The notes under the pieces: generated by a model
Databases searched by the model: none
Seen by the model: the letters and a program-made list of their open reading frames with translations, nothing else
Told to the model about the DNA's origin: nothing
Source of the DNA: Granulicella sp.
Lineage (GTDB): Bacteria; Acidobacteriota; Terriglobia; Terriglobales; Acidobacteriaceae
Direction of reading: 5' to 3'
DNA length: 35,544 bases
Assembly (NCBI GenBank): GCA_027452215.1
Contig: DAIDGQ010000041.1
Coordinates: 1-35,544, forward strand
In this document: positions 1 to 7,707 of the stretch, piece after piece
How the letters are laid out: the number at the start of each line of letters is the position of its first letter
Numbering within the stretch: position 1 is the stretch's first letter
Made by a program: the position numbers and the translations under genes

Positions 1-121
1 GAACCCCCTCCCAACCCCTTAAAAACCGCCCCCGCAACCCGAACCTTCCCTCAGTCACGCCCCTTGCAACCCAAGACCCAGCCGAATTGGCACCAAAAAC
101 ACACACATTTCCCCAAAAATC

Positions 122-847
122 ATGCCCCGTCCCAAATCCAGACCCGCCATCCACCCCTTCGACCAGCAGCACGGCACCGACACCTCCGGCCTCATCCCCG
201 GCAACATCATCGTCCAGGGAACCTCCGCCAAGGTCGAAGAGCTCACCGCCTACTACGGTGTCGCCCCCTCTATCCTCCATGGTTTGTTAGACATCTGGCT
301 CCACCGCACAACGCCCCAGCCCATCGAAAAAACCGTCTTCCTCGACGTCGGTGCCGGCAAAGGCCGCGCCATGCTCCTCGCCTCCCAGTTCCCCTTCCTC
401 CGCGTCGAAGGTGTCGAGCTAAACCCTGTCCTCGCAGCCATCGCCGAGGCCAACATCTCTCTCTGGCACAACGACTTACAAGCCGACGCCCTCGCTCCCC
501 TCACCCTCCACCACGCCGACGCTACCACCCACCCCCTCCCCTCCGAGCCCACCCTCGCCTTCCTCTTCCACCCCTTCGAACTCCCCATCCTCCGCCGCTT
601 CCTACGCCACGTCGAGTCCTCCCAAGCCGCTCATTCCAAACCCTTTGACCTCCTCTACGCCAACGCCGAGCACGGCTCCCTCCTCGACCGCCACCCCGCC
701 TTCACCCGCCTCTGGATGGGCCCCGTCCCCATGACCCCCGCCGACCACCTGGCCGATCTAGCCGCCATCGCCGAACAAAAAGAATACGGCTCCACCGGCG
801 ACGAACTATGCGCCATCTACCGCTTTTCCGGCCGCAAATCAAAATAA
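122..847 (+). CDS. Class I SAM-dependent methyltransferase-like protein
   Basis: A 241-residue soluble protein. Residues 73-82 (FLDVGAGKGR) form the glycine-rich motif I of Rossmann-fold methyltransferases. VEGVELNP at about 95-102 fits motif II, where an acidic residue binds the S-adenosylmethionine ribose. The N-terminus (HPFDQQHGTDTSGLI) is typical of small bacterial methyltransferases of unknown substrate, so the methyl acceptor cannot be named. There is no signal peptide or membrane segment. I chose the ATG at 122 because the preserved N-terminal motif follows it directly; no clear Shine-Dalgarno precedes it. The gene faces away from the dcw genes and is followed by a long intergenic region, so it is probably monocistronic. 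The fold is well supported, the function is not. Confidence 0.8.
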   Translation: MPRPKSRPAIHPFDQQHGTDTSGLIPGNIIVQGTSAKVEELTAYYGVAPSILHGLLDIWLHRTTPQPIEKTVFLDVGAGKGRAMLLASQFPFLRVEGVELNPVLAAIAEANISLWHNDLQADALAPLTLHHADATTHPLPSEPTLAFLFHPFELPILRRFLRHVESSQAAHSKPFDLLYANAEHGSLLDRHPAFTRLWMGPVPMTPADHLADLAAIAEQKEYGSTGDELCAIYRFSGRKSK

Positions 848-859
848 TCCGCCCCCAGT

Positions 860-886
860 GGAACTATCCCGATTTCCAGCACGTAT
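860..886 (+). promoter_or_regulatory. Candidate ECF-sigma-type promoter P1
   Basis: GGAAC at 860-864 is followed after exactly 17 nt by CGTAT at 882-886. This matches the general form of many extracytoplasmic-function sigma promoters (GGAAC, 16-17 nt, CGT). No start site is known, and chance occurrence is possible. The main support is that the same arrangement recurs 118 bp downstream. Confidence 0.35.
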
Positions 887-977
887 ACCTATTCAGACCT
901 TATCTGTTCGATTTTCCCAATAAAAATGGGGTATCGTTCGGATATCGGACAAGTGGGCGATAAAAGTTGCATCCAAC

Positions 978-1004
978 GGAACCTCTCGACCGTCTTATCC
1001 GTAG
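978..1004 (+). promoter_or_regulatory. Candidate ECF-sigma-type promoter P2
   Basis: GGAAC at 978-982 is followed after 17 nt by CGTAG at 1000-1004, the same spacing as the upstream copy. It is the closer candidate promoter for the 33-codon gene at 1206 and would give a leader of about 195 nt. Confidence 0.35.
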
Positions 1005-1205
1005 TAGGTACTGTGCACAGAATCAAGGGAACGCTGCTCTCAACAAACGCAGGCGCACCCGCACCAGGGCCTCAAATTTCCCCGTGGCGCGACGGCTGAG
1101 TCAAGATCTCATCACCGCCCCCACGGACATATATCACGCAGTACAACGCAGTAGTAGAGCGCCGCATTCCCGGCTCGACCGGTCGCGTCGCCACAGGAGA
1201 ACCAA

Positions 1206-1307
1206 ATGTACCTCGCATTAGTTGCAGTCGTATTCGCTTCCACCATCTTCGTCCCGAGCTTCATCGGCATCCGTGCTCGCACCAATGCTAACTGGCGCTC
1301 GCTGTAA
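1206..1307 (+). CDS. 33-residue single-pass membrane peptide
   Basis: A short ORF encoding a 33-residue peptide. Residues 1-22 (MYLALVAVVF..., then PSFIGI) form one hydrophobic helix, followed by a short polar tail with three Arg and a Trp. A good Shine-Dalgarno, AGGAGA at 1195-1200, sits 5 nt before the ATG. A strong intrinsic terminator starts 24 bp after the stop. Together these make a small but complete transcription unit. I do not recognise a family. Its size and topology resemble small membrane regulators or type I toxin-like peptides, but no antisense RNA is evident, so this is only a resemblance. It sits alone between the methyltransferase and tsaE, which faces it. Confidence 0.6.
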   Translation: MYLALVAVVFASTIFVPSFIGIRARTNANWRSL

Positions 1308-1330
1308 CACTTAGCAGCAACACAAACCTC

Positions 1331-1359
1331 AAAAGCCGCGATCTGATCGCGGCTTTTTT
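1331..1359 (+). terminator. Rho-independent terminator
   Basis: AAAA, then GCCGCGATC / GATCGCGGC arms around a single T (in RNA most likely a GCCGCG stem with a 7-nt loop), then six T. It ends the transcript of the 33-codon gene. The A run on the other side gives a T run on the minus strand, so it can also serve the convergent tsaE transcript. Confidence 0.85.
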
Positions 1360-1409
1360 GTCTTCTCTACCCTCTTCCCCCTGCCGACCAACCGTCTACT
1401 GTCTGGTCC

Positions 1410-1853
1410 TCACCACCGCACCACCAGCAGCCGCTCATCCTCCGCCTCACCCTGCGTGATCGAGACCTCCGCGTCCGCCCGCTCCATCACATTCGCAAAC
1501 TTGTCACCCCACTCCACCATCACCAGCGCATCAGGAGCCTCGGCCATCTCCCACAGCCCAATCCCTTCTACCTCTCGTTCAGTCGTCAGACGATATAAAT
1601 CCAGATGAATCAATCTCGTCTTAACTCCTTTATATTCATGGACTAACGTGAACGTTGGGCTCGTTACCTCCTCCGCATCGGCCCCTAGAGCCTCGGCCAT
1701 CCCCTTCACCAGCACCGTCTTCCCCATCCCCAACTCGCCGCGGAGCACCACCAACTTCGGCGCCGCCAGCAACTCCGTCAGCATCTGCCCCAACCCCAGC
1801 GTCCCCTGCACACTGCGGGTCCGCAGCCGTTTCTCCCTGGTCCAATTCTTCAT
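1410..1853 (-). CDS. tsaE: tRNA threonylcarbamoyladenosine biosynthesis ATPase TsaE
   Basis: 147 residues, the usual length for TsaE. This cytoplasmic P-loop ATPase works with TsaB and TsaD to place threonylcarbamoyl on A37 of ANN-decoding tRNAs. The Walker A motif GELGMGKT is at 39-46. The family-typical SPTFTLVHEY follows at about 65-74 and HLDLYRL at about 83-89, which supplies the Walker B-like acidic residue. Its ATG overlaps the nnr stop by 4 bp (ATGA), so translation is probably coupled. The nnr-tsaE pairing (yjeF-yjeE in E. coli) is a long-known gene neighbourhood. It is the last gene of the minus-strand run, ahead of the terminator at 1331-1359. Confidence 0.95.
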   Translation of the reverse strand: MKNWTREKRLRTRSVQGTLGLGQMLTELLAAPKLVVLRGELGMGKTVLVKGMAEALGADAEEVTSPTFTLVHEYKGVKTRLIHLDLYRLTTEREVEGIGLWEMAEAPDALVMVEWGDKFANVMERADAEVSITQGEAEDERLLVVRW

Positions 1854-3541
1854 CGCCCCATCCCATTCGTCGCCGTTCCCGACACCCAGATCAACCCATC
1901 CTCATCCATCACCCGAGCCCGGAACGCCTGCCACAAATGCCCCACCGTATCCGTCGCCAGCACGGTATGTTCGTCCTGCGCCAGGCACGCAAAGTCCCCT
2001 GCCAGTCCATGCAGAAACACAGCAGCTTCAACAGCTTGCGCCACATCCTCCTGCCCTTCGGCACCAGCATATTGAGCCAGCATCGCGCTCACGATTCCGG
2101 TCAGAATATCGCCGCTCCCACCCTTCGCCATCGACGGATTCCCCGTCGTATTCACCGCAATCCGACCATCCGGATGCGCCACCAGCGTCCGCCATCCCTT
2201 CAGCACCAGCGTCACGCCATGCTCGGTCGCAAACCTCCGCGCCAACCCAACCCTGTCGGCCTCCACTTCCTTCACCGTCATTCCCACCAACCGCGCCATC
2301 TCCCCCGGATGCGGAGTCAGCACAATCGTCCGAGGCTTACCCGCAGTCTTTCCCGTCTCCACCGCCGCCTTCAGCAGCCACGTCCTCCCCGCCAGCGCAT
2401 TCAGCGCATCCGCGTCGATCACCATCGGCAGCGTCACCTTCTCCACAAACATCCGCACCCACTCCGGAGTCGTCCCCTCCTGCCCCAGCCCGGGCCCAAT
2501 CCCCACCACCGAAATCCCCTTCAGCAGCTTCCCCAGGGCCTCTTCCTCTAGCAACTCCATCGACAGCCCTTCGCCCTCTAAACCCTTCAACCCCAACAAC
2601 ATCAGCTCCGGAGCGATCGCCGCCACCGTCCCCAGAATCTCCCTCGGAACCGCCGCCGTCACCAGCCCTGCACCCGCGCGCATCGCCGCCAGGCTGGCCA
2701 TCGACGGAGCCCCCGCCTTGCCCAGCGCCCCACCCACCAGCAGCACGTGCCCCAACCGCCCCTTGTTCCCATCGATCGCCCTCGGCGCCTCGGCAATCGC
2801 CTTGGCGCTCCCTCCCCACGTCAGCCCTGTAGCCGACTGAATCGCCTCTTCCGGCGTCCCAATTCCAGCCACCACCACCGGCCCAAACGTCTTCCCCGCT
2901 GTCATATGTCCAAATACATGCGCCAGCTTTGGAGCCGCAAACGTCACCACGGCGTCCGCCCGAAACGCGCCCTCAGCCGTCTCCTCCATCGAATCCGCAT
3001 CCCACCCGCTTGGCAGATCGACCGCCACCACGGCCACTGTACTCGCCTCGAGCATCGCGCGTGCCGCCGCCGCCAGCCCCCGCAGCGGAGGCCTAAACCC
3101 TGTCCCCACAACAGCATCCACCACCAATCCAGCACCCTCCAGCGCCGCCCGCAGACCCTCCTCATCGGAGATCTCTCGCACCTCCAACAGAGATGGGTGC
3201 CCCGCGTCTCGCGTTTGAGACGTGGGTTCCTGCTGAGTCGACGCCTCCACTGCGGCCCCCAGCGCCCTCCCCGCCTCGCCCTTCAGTTCGGTCGCCGTCC
3301 CCAGCAGCGCCACGCGGACGCTCCGCCCGGCCTCCGCCAGCCGCACCGCCGCAACCATCCCATCCCCGCCATTATTTCCCTTGCCGGCCAGCACCACCAC
3401 CAACCCGTCGCCCTTGAGCCGCCGCTCGCAGAACCTAGCTACCGCAGCGCCCGCACTCTGCATCAACGCCCACACCGGAATGCCAGCTTCCACCGACCGT
3501 CGGTCCGCCGCTCCCATCTCTTCTGCTGTCAGAATCTTCAT
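1850..3541 (-). CDS. nnr: Bifunctional NAD(P)H-hydrate epimerase / ADP-dependent dehydratase
   Basis: 563 residues from the ATG chosen here; a TTG at 3550 would add three. It repairs hydrated NAD(P)H. The N-terminal YjeF_N domain epimerises the S and R forms (GNNGGDG at 55-61), and the C-terminal ribokinase-like domain dehydrates S-NAD(P)HX with ADP (GGSGDILTG near 470). The two-domain layout and length are normal. A short insert at about 103-120 (PTSQTRDAGHPSLL) looks foreign: the matching DNA, 3201-3226, is a near-perfect palindrome, described separately. The stop overlaps the tsaE start by 4 bp. GAGG lies 11 nt before the ATG, which is weak evidence for the start. Confidence 0.95.
   Translation of the reverse strand: MKILTAEEMGAADRRSVEAGIPVWALMQSAGAAVARFCERRLKGDGLVVVLAGKGNNGGDGMVAAVRLAEAGRSVRVALLGTATELKGEAGRALGAAVEASTQQEPTSQTRDAGHPSLLEVREISDEEGLRAALEGAGLVVDAVVGTGFRPPLRGLAAAARAMLEASTVAVVAVDLPSGWDADSMEETAEGAFRADAVVTFAAPKLAHVFGHMTAGKTFGPVVVAGIGTPEEAIQSATGLTWGGSAKAIAEAPRAIDGNKGRLGHVLLVGGALGKAGAPSMASLAAMRAGAGLVTAAVPREILGTVAAIAPELMLLGLKGLEGEGLSMELLEEEALGKLLKGISVVGIGPGLGQEGTTPEWVRMFVEKVTLPMVIDADALNALAGRTWLLKAAVETGKTAGKPRTIVLTPHPGEMARLVGMTVKEVEADRVGLARRFATEHGVTLVLKGWRTLVAHPDGRIAVNTTGNPSMAKGGSGDILTGIVSAMLAQYAGAEGQEDVAQAVEAAVFLHGLAGDFACLAQDEHTVLATDTVGHLWQAFRARVMDEDGLIWVSGTATNGMGR
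3201..3226. repeat. Palindromic insert within nnr
   Basis: CCCGCGTCTC at 3201-3210 and GAGACGTGGG at 3217-3226 pair at 9 of 10 positions (the tenth is G-T in RNA) around a 6-nt loop. It lies in frame inside the epimerase domain of nnr and encodes part of a Gln/Thr/Asp-rich loop (PTSQTRDAGHP) with no counterpart in the family motifs on either side. It is probably a small dispersed palindromic element tolerated in a surface loop. Confidence 0.6.
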
Positions 3542-3576
3542 CGCGAGCAATGCCTCATCCCATAGGATGCAACAGC

Positions 3577-4854
3577 TTACCGCCCGCCGCCACCCGTCTG
3601 TCCAACCGAAGCCGTTGTCTCCGTCTTCGGCTGGAAGTAGCTCCGGTCATACATCGCCCGGTAGAACTCCCCGGTCAACTCCGCCGCCTTGGGTCCATAG
3701 GTCGGCCTACCACCCTCCAGGAAGATCACCGTAACAATCCTCCCCGTCGGAGCATCGCCATAGCTAACAAACCACCCAAACCGCGTCCCGTTATCCGAGC
3801 AGGTACCCGTCTTCCCGAACACCGGAAACTGTTCAAAGTTGGTCCGCAGCGACCGCGCCGTACCATTCGAAAAGTTCACCGCTCCCTGCATTCCTGGCAG
3901 GATCTGCGGAATCACGTCCTTGATGTCCAGCAGTCGTTTCACCTTCGGCTGGAAGTCCGTCACATCAGCTTGTGTCGTCGGATGTTGCAGATAATACAGC
4001 GTCCCCCCATTGGCAATCGCGCTCACCAGGGCTCCCAGCTGCAGTGGCGTCATGCTGATGCTCTCGCCAAACGAGCACATGCGCCCTACCCCGCCACTCG
4101 CCTGCGGAAGCTCTTTATCCGGATACACACCCAACTGCTCGCCCGGAATGTTGTACCCCGCCAACTCTCCCAGCCCAAATTCATTCGCATAGTGCTTCAC
4201 GCGTTCAAAGCCCATCGCGCGTCCCAGCACCTCAAAGTACAAGTTGATCGACCGCGCCAGCGCATGGGTCAGATCAACCGAGTAATGTCCTCCCAGGTTC
4301 ACCGGGGTATCAGCCTTGATCAAGCCCTCTTTCAACGCCGCCAACGCCACCGACACCTTGATCGTCGAGCATGGTTCCGCTCCCGCACTCAGCGCCAGCT
4401 TCTGATTCACCATCGCCAGAATCCGTCCACTCGACGGATCGATCGCCAGCACCGTGCCATTCATATTGCCCAGAGCTTCCACCGCAGCCGCGCGAACCAC
4501 CGGGTCTTCGCCCGCCGTCACGTCGCCCGCCGTCAAGTTGTCGGCAAAGCTGCTGGCCGTAAACCGTTCACCGTAATAGCGCCGACGCCGTCCCCTTACC
4601 ATCACTCGCCCATGAACCGGCGTGCTCGCTACCGCCCCATGCACACTGGCCCCATGAGTCATCCGCGTGCTGCTCGAAGCCACGTGATGCGATGTAGCCA
4701 CATGGTGCGAAACCGTCGCATGATGCGATGCAGCCACATGATGCGATCCTGCCGCCGCCTTCTTATGCTTTGCAGTCGACGTCGTCGTGTCCGCGTTCGC
4801 CACGCCCGCGCCCAACAAAAACGCCATCACCAGCCCTGTAACTCTCGGTCCCAT
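3577..4854 (-). CDS. Secreted penicillin-binding transpeptidase-like protein with His-rich linker
   Basis: 425 residues. A signal peptide (about 1-21) is followed by a low-complexity linker (22-90) with repeated SHHVA-type units at 37-58. The rest is a serine acyl-transferase domain with all three catalytic motifs: STIK at 163-166, SIN at 202-204 and KTGT at 348-351. It lacks the N-terminal PBP dimerisation domain, so it is a stand-alone transpeptidase domain. A class D beta-lactamase-like or regulatory role is possible. It sits directly between ftsZ and nnr, suggesting a role in septal wall metabolism. Cleavage would free it into the periplasm; otherwise the signal helix anchors it. The purine-rich GAGAAGAGAG upstream is a plausible Shine-Dalgarno. 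Confidence 0.85.
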   Translation of the reverse strand: MGPRVTGLVMAFLLGAGVANADTTTSTAKHKKAAAGSHHVAASHHATVSHHVATSHHVASSSTRMTHGASVHGAVASTPVHGRVMVRGRRRRYYGERFTASSFADNLTAGDVTAGEDPVVRAAAVEALGNMNGTVLAIDPSSGRILAMVNQKLALSAGAEPCSTIKVSVALAALKEGLIKADTPVNLGGHYSVDLTHALARSINLYFEVLGRAMGFERVKHYANEFGLGELAGYNIPGEQLGVYPDKELPQASGGVGRMCSFGESISMTPLQLGALVSAIANGGTLYYLQHPTTQADVTDFQPKVKRLLDIKDVIPQILPGMQGAVNFSNGTARSLRTNFEQFPVFGKTGTCSDNGTRFGWFVSYGDAPTGRIVTVIFLEGGRPTYGPKAAELTGEFYRAMYDRSYFQPKTETTASVGQTGGGGR

Positions 4855-4971
4855 CCACTCTCTTCTCTATGTGGTTCTACAGCTCGTACGGTCGTACACT
4901 CCCTCTCGACGTTCCGAGAAGACACCAAATACATGCGCCCAAAAAACGAGACACTTCTGTCGAATTCAGAG

Positions 4972-6795
4972 CTACTGCTTTCGTCTCAGGAAAGCTGGAA
5001 TATCCAGCTCGTCGTTCTCAGTCGATCCCTCGGCCGCATATCCCGAAAACGAAGGAACTCTTGCCTCCGGCCACGGCTTCGACCCGGCATCATCCACACC
5101 CCTCGAGGCGTCCTCCGCCCTCGGTCTGCGAAAGAAATCATCATCGAACACCGACGCCCGCACCGGTAACAGCTCCGGCGAAGACTCCTTGATCGCCGCC
5201 TCCCGCTGGCTCTCTCCCTGCAACTCATGCAGCGCGTTCGGTAGCTCGATGCTACTCTCCCGCGTTACCTCCGGGATATGCTCCACGATCACCGGCATGT
5301 GCACTGGCTCAACATGCATCACCACCTTCGGCTCTTCCGGCGCCGTCTCCTGCTGCGACCGAGCCTGTTCCGCAGGCTGCTCCGCCCGCACCGGCGAGTT
5401 CGACGCAAATTCTATTCGCGGTGCCGGCTCCTGCCATGCCTGCTGCCGCGCTGTCTCGTAGTATGACGACACAGGATACGCCGGCCGCTCCACCGGCACC
5501 TCGGCCACCGGCTCAGGAACCACCTGGACAGGCACAACCGCAGCCCGATCCGCAACCTGCTCCTCTACCTGGTCCTCTACGCGAGGCTCTACCGCCGCTG
5601 GCGCCGCCTGTACTCGTATTGCCGGCATCGCCGCCTGCGACGCAAAGATCACAGGCTCAGCCGCCACCGCAGACTGCTCCGGCTCACTCGCAAACCTTGG
5701 CACCACGGGCCGCGTCACAATGCGAGGAGGCACCACGTCATACCGTGCTCCATCATGCTGCACCGTCGGCAGACCCGCCCCGGCCATCATCCGTTCGCGT
5801 CGCGCCGGCATCGCCTCATTCCGGAATCCGGTTGCGATCACCGTAAACTTCACGTCGTCGCCCATGCTCTCATCCAGCACCGCGCCAAAGATAATATTGG
5901 CGTCCTCGTGCGCCGCCTCTTGAATCAGCGATGACGCCTCGTTCACCTCGCTCAGCTTCAGGCTGCTCGATCCAGTGATGTTAATCAGAATCCCGCGAGC
6001 TCCATCGATCGCTCCATCTTCAAGCAGAGGGGAAGCCATTGCCGCCAGCGCTGCCTCCCGCGCCCGCCCCGGCCCCGACCGTACCGCTGTTCCCATCACC
6101 GAGTAGCCCATCCCCGCCATCGTTGTCTTCACATCCGCAAAGTCGCGATTAATCACCCCGGGAATCGTAATAATGTCGGAGATCCCCTGCACGCCCTGCC
6201 GCAAAATATCGTCCGCAATCCTGAAGCTCTCAAAGAATCCCGCGTCCTTCGCCGTCACCAGCAGCTTCTCATTCGGGATCACGATCAGTGTATCGACCGC
6301 CTCCAGCAGCTCCTGCAATCCATGCTCGGCCTGTCTAGCACGGCGCTTCCCCTCAAACCCAAATGGCCGCGTCACCACAGCGATCGTCAGCGCACCCATC
6401 TCACTGGCCAACGACGCAATCACTGGAGCCGCGCCTGTGCCCGTCCCTCCACCCAGCCCCGCCGTCACAAACACCATGTCCGCGCCCTCGAGCGCCTCAA
6501 TGATCTTGTCCGAATCCTCCAGTGCCGCACGCCGCCCGATATCCGGATTCGCTCCCGCACCCAGGCCGCTCGTCAGCTTCACGCCCAATTGCAGTTTGAT
6601 CGGAGCATTCGAACCCTCCAGCGCCTGCACATCGGTATTCGCCGCGATGAACTCCACGCCTTCAACATTCGCCGCGATCATCCGGTTGATCGCATTATTC
6701 CCGCCCCCGCCTACGCCGATAACTTTGATCCGCGCACTTCGTCTGGTCTCATCGTGATAATGAATGCGGAGGGCGTCTTCCGGCGGATTAGGCAT
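4972..6795 (-). CDS. ftsZ: Cell division protein FtsZ with very long C-terminal linker
   Basis: 607 residues, against 350-400 in most bacteria. FtsZ is the tubulin-like GTPase that forms the Z ring. The core ends near residue 324 and holds the tubulin signature GGGTGTGA (115-122) and the T7 catalytic loop NRDFADV (216-222). A Pro/Glu/Val/Ala-rich linker of about 270 residues follows. It ends in a normal conserved C-terminal peptide, [13 protein letters not shown] (595-607), the docking site for FtsA and other partners. A strong Shine-Dalgarno, TGAGGAG (6804-6810), is 8 nt from the ATG. A barrel-protein gene, not ftsA, lies immediately upstream; the 115-bp gap contains a palindrome at 6847-6865. 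Confidence 0.98.
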   Translation of the reverse strand: MPNPPEDALRIHYHDETRRSARIKVIGVGGGGNNAINRMIAANVEGVEFIAANTDVQALEGSNAPIKLQLGVKLTSGLGAGANPDIGRRAALEDSDKIIEALEGADMVFVTAGLGGGTGTGAAPVIASLASEMGALTIAVVTRPFGFEGKRRARQAEHGLQELLEAVDTLIVIPNEKLLVTAKDAGFFESFRIADDILRQGVQGISDIITIPGVINRDFADVKTTMAGMGYSVMGTAVRSGPGRAREAALAAMASPLLEDGAIDGARGILINITGSSSLKLSEVNEASSLIQEAAHEDANIIFGAVLDESMGDDVKFTVIATGFRNEAMPARRERMMAGAGLPTVQHDGARYDVVPPRIVTRPVVPRFASEPEQSAVAAEPVIFASQAAMPAIRVQAAPAAVEPRVEDQVEEQVADRAAVVPVQVVPEPVAEVPVERPAYPVSSYYETARQQAWQEPAPRIEFASNSPVRAEQPAEQARSQQETAPEEPKVVMHVEPVHMPVIVEHIPEVTRESSIELPNALHELQGESQREAAIKESSPELLPVRASVFDDDFFRRPRAEDASRGVDDAGSKPWPEARVPSFSGYAAEGSTENDELDIPAFLRRKQ

Positions 6796-6846
6796 AGGCG
6801 TATCTCCTCAAGTATTTGCGAAACGGCTTTCTTCATTCTGCACGGC

Positions 6847-6865
6847 GAATGCGTGGAACGCATTC
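6847..6865. promoter_or_regulatory. 19-bp palindrome upstream of ftsZ
   Basis: GAATGCGT and ACGCATTC form perfect arms around GGA in the 115-bp space between the barrel gene and ftsZ. No T run follows on either strand, so it is not a classic terminator. Size and symmetry fit an operator for a dimeric regulator or a leader hairpin for ftsZ. The function is inferred from position only. Confidence 0.4.
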
Positions 6866-6910
6866 AGGAAAACCCGCCCCGCATCTATATCGATTACCAC
6901 CCGCCTCGCT

Positions 6911-7576
6911 TTACTGCGATGACGGAAGATGAAACACAACCGCCGCGCCAATCGACATCAGCCCAACCGACCCCGGACCATCCACAGTCGCGGTGCCTCC
7001 AAAGCGATTCATATTCCCAATGCCCAGCTCAATTGGCCGCAAATCAATCACCGGAAACACATGGATGGTAATGCCCGCCAATCCCTCGTACACCGCGAAA
7101 TTGTCCTCCGTCCTCGCCACCGGAACTCCCGCCCCGTTCAGCGTGCTCGCCCCAAACGGCAGCGTCGCATTGCTCCGCGCATAGCCAGCCGACACCTGCG
7201 CATAGGGACTCAGCCACGAGTAACGCGTATGAAACGATCCCCTCACACCCAACAGCAGATTGTCATAGCCCGTGGCATCGTTTCCGCCCGCCGAGCTCGT
7301 CGCCGACTTGTTCGAGTGCAGCGTTCCGCCGCGCAGATCTAATCCCAAACGCATCGGCCCAAGCGTCCGGAAGTCATAGTAAGCGCCAACCTGAATCCCC
7401 GCGGGATTCACCACGCCACCGGTACTGGAGCATTGGCCCTGAGGGTCGTAGCACTTCATGCCACTCAACCGCGTTGCCACATATCCCACATAAACACCCG
7501 CCTGAGCCCGCGCCGCAACGGCACACCCAAGCCCCAACAAAACTACTGCCAAACTCTTGCAAAATCTCATATCCAT
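6911..7576 (-). CDS. Small outer-membrane beta-barrel protein between ftsA and ftsZ
   Basis: 221 residues. A signal peptide (about 1-25, ending ARAQA) is followed by alternating hydrophobic/polar strands rich in Gly, Tyr and aromatic residues (VGAYYDF, LLGVRGSF, SPYAQVSAGYA, GLAGITIHVF). This suggests an eight-stranded OmpA/OmpW-like barrel. There are two Cys near residues 42-49. The C-terminus (AVVFHLPSSQ) lacks the usual terminal aromatic residue. The start is either the ATG at 7576 or the one at 7570; neither has a strong ribosome-binding site. Its place between ftsA and ftsZ, which are normally adjacent, is unusual. No named family is recognised and no division role can be claimed from sequence. 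Confidence 0.75.
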   Translation of the reverse strand: MDMRFCKSLAVVLLGLGCAVAARAQAGVYVGYVATRLSGMKCYDPQGQCSSTGGVVNPAGIQVGAYYDFRTLGPMRLGLDLRGGTLHSNKSATSSAGGNDATGYDNLLLGVRGSFHTRYSWLSPYAQVSAGYARSNATLPFGASTLNGAGVPVARTEDNFAVYEGLAGITIHVFPVIDLRPIELGIGNMNRFGGTATVDGPGSVGLMSIGAAVVFHLPSSQ

Positions 7577-7673
7577 TAGTCTACCGTCTGCGCCGCATTT
7601 CGGGCTGCATGCCCACCGTTTGCGTCTGCTTTTCTATAAATCCCTGCCACCAAAAGCCATCTTCGACTCTTGC

Positions 7674-7706
7674 CCTAATCCTTAATCCCTGTCCCCTAAT
7701 CCCTGC
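7674..7706. repeat. CCTAATCC linker repeat next to the ftsA stop
   Basis: CCTAATCCTT (7674-7683) and CCTAATCCCTGC (7695-7706) lie immediately after the ftsA stop. The same two words recur in the same order at the murD 3' end (19653-19678). On the coding strand they form four G runs, but one loop is 11 nt, so this is a weak G-quadruplex motif. Confidence 0.6.
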
Positions 7707-7707
7707 C

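Larger units (their letters stand above)
848..1205. other. 358-bp intergenic region with candidate promoters
   Basis: No convincing coding sequence lies between the methyltransferase stop and the small membrane-peptide gene. The stretch is less GC-rich than the flanking genes. It holds two GGAAC-N17-CGTA motifs, listed separately, and a short CCCA/TGGG hairpin near 917-931. An open frame at 967-1221 is rich in Arg and Ser, lacks a ribosome-binding site and overlaps the better-supported small gene, so I do not annotate it. If transcription starts near the second motif, the small gene has a leader of roughly 200 nt, which is long for a 33-codon message. Confidence 0.5.

Noticed and set aside
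967-1221. 84-codon plus-strand frame overlapping the 33-codon gene
   Set aside because: Arg-rich, no ribosome-binding site, TTG start and an out-of-frame overlap with the better-supported small gene.
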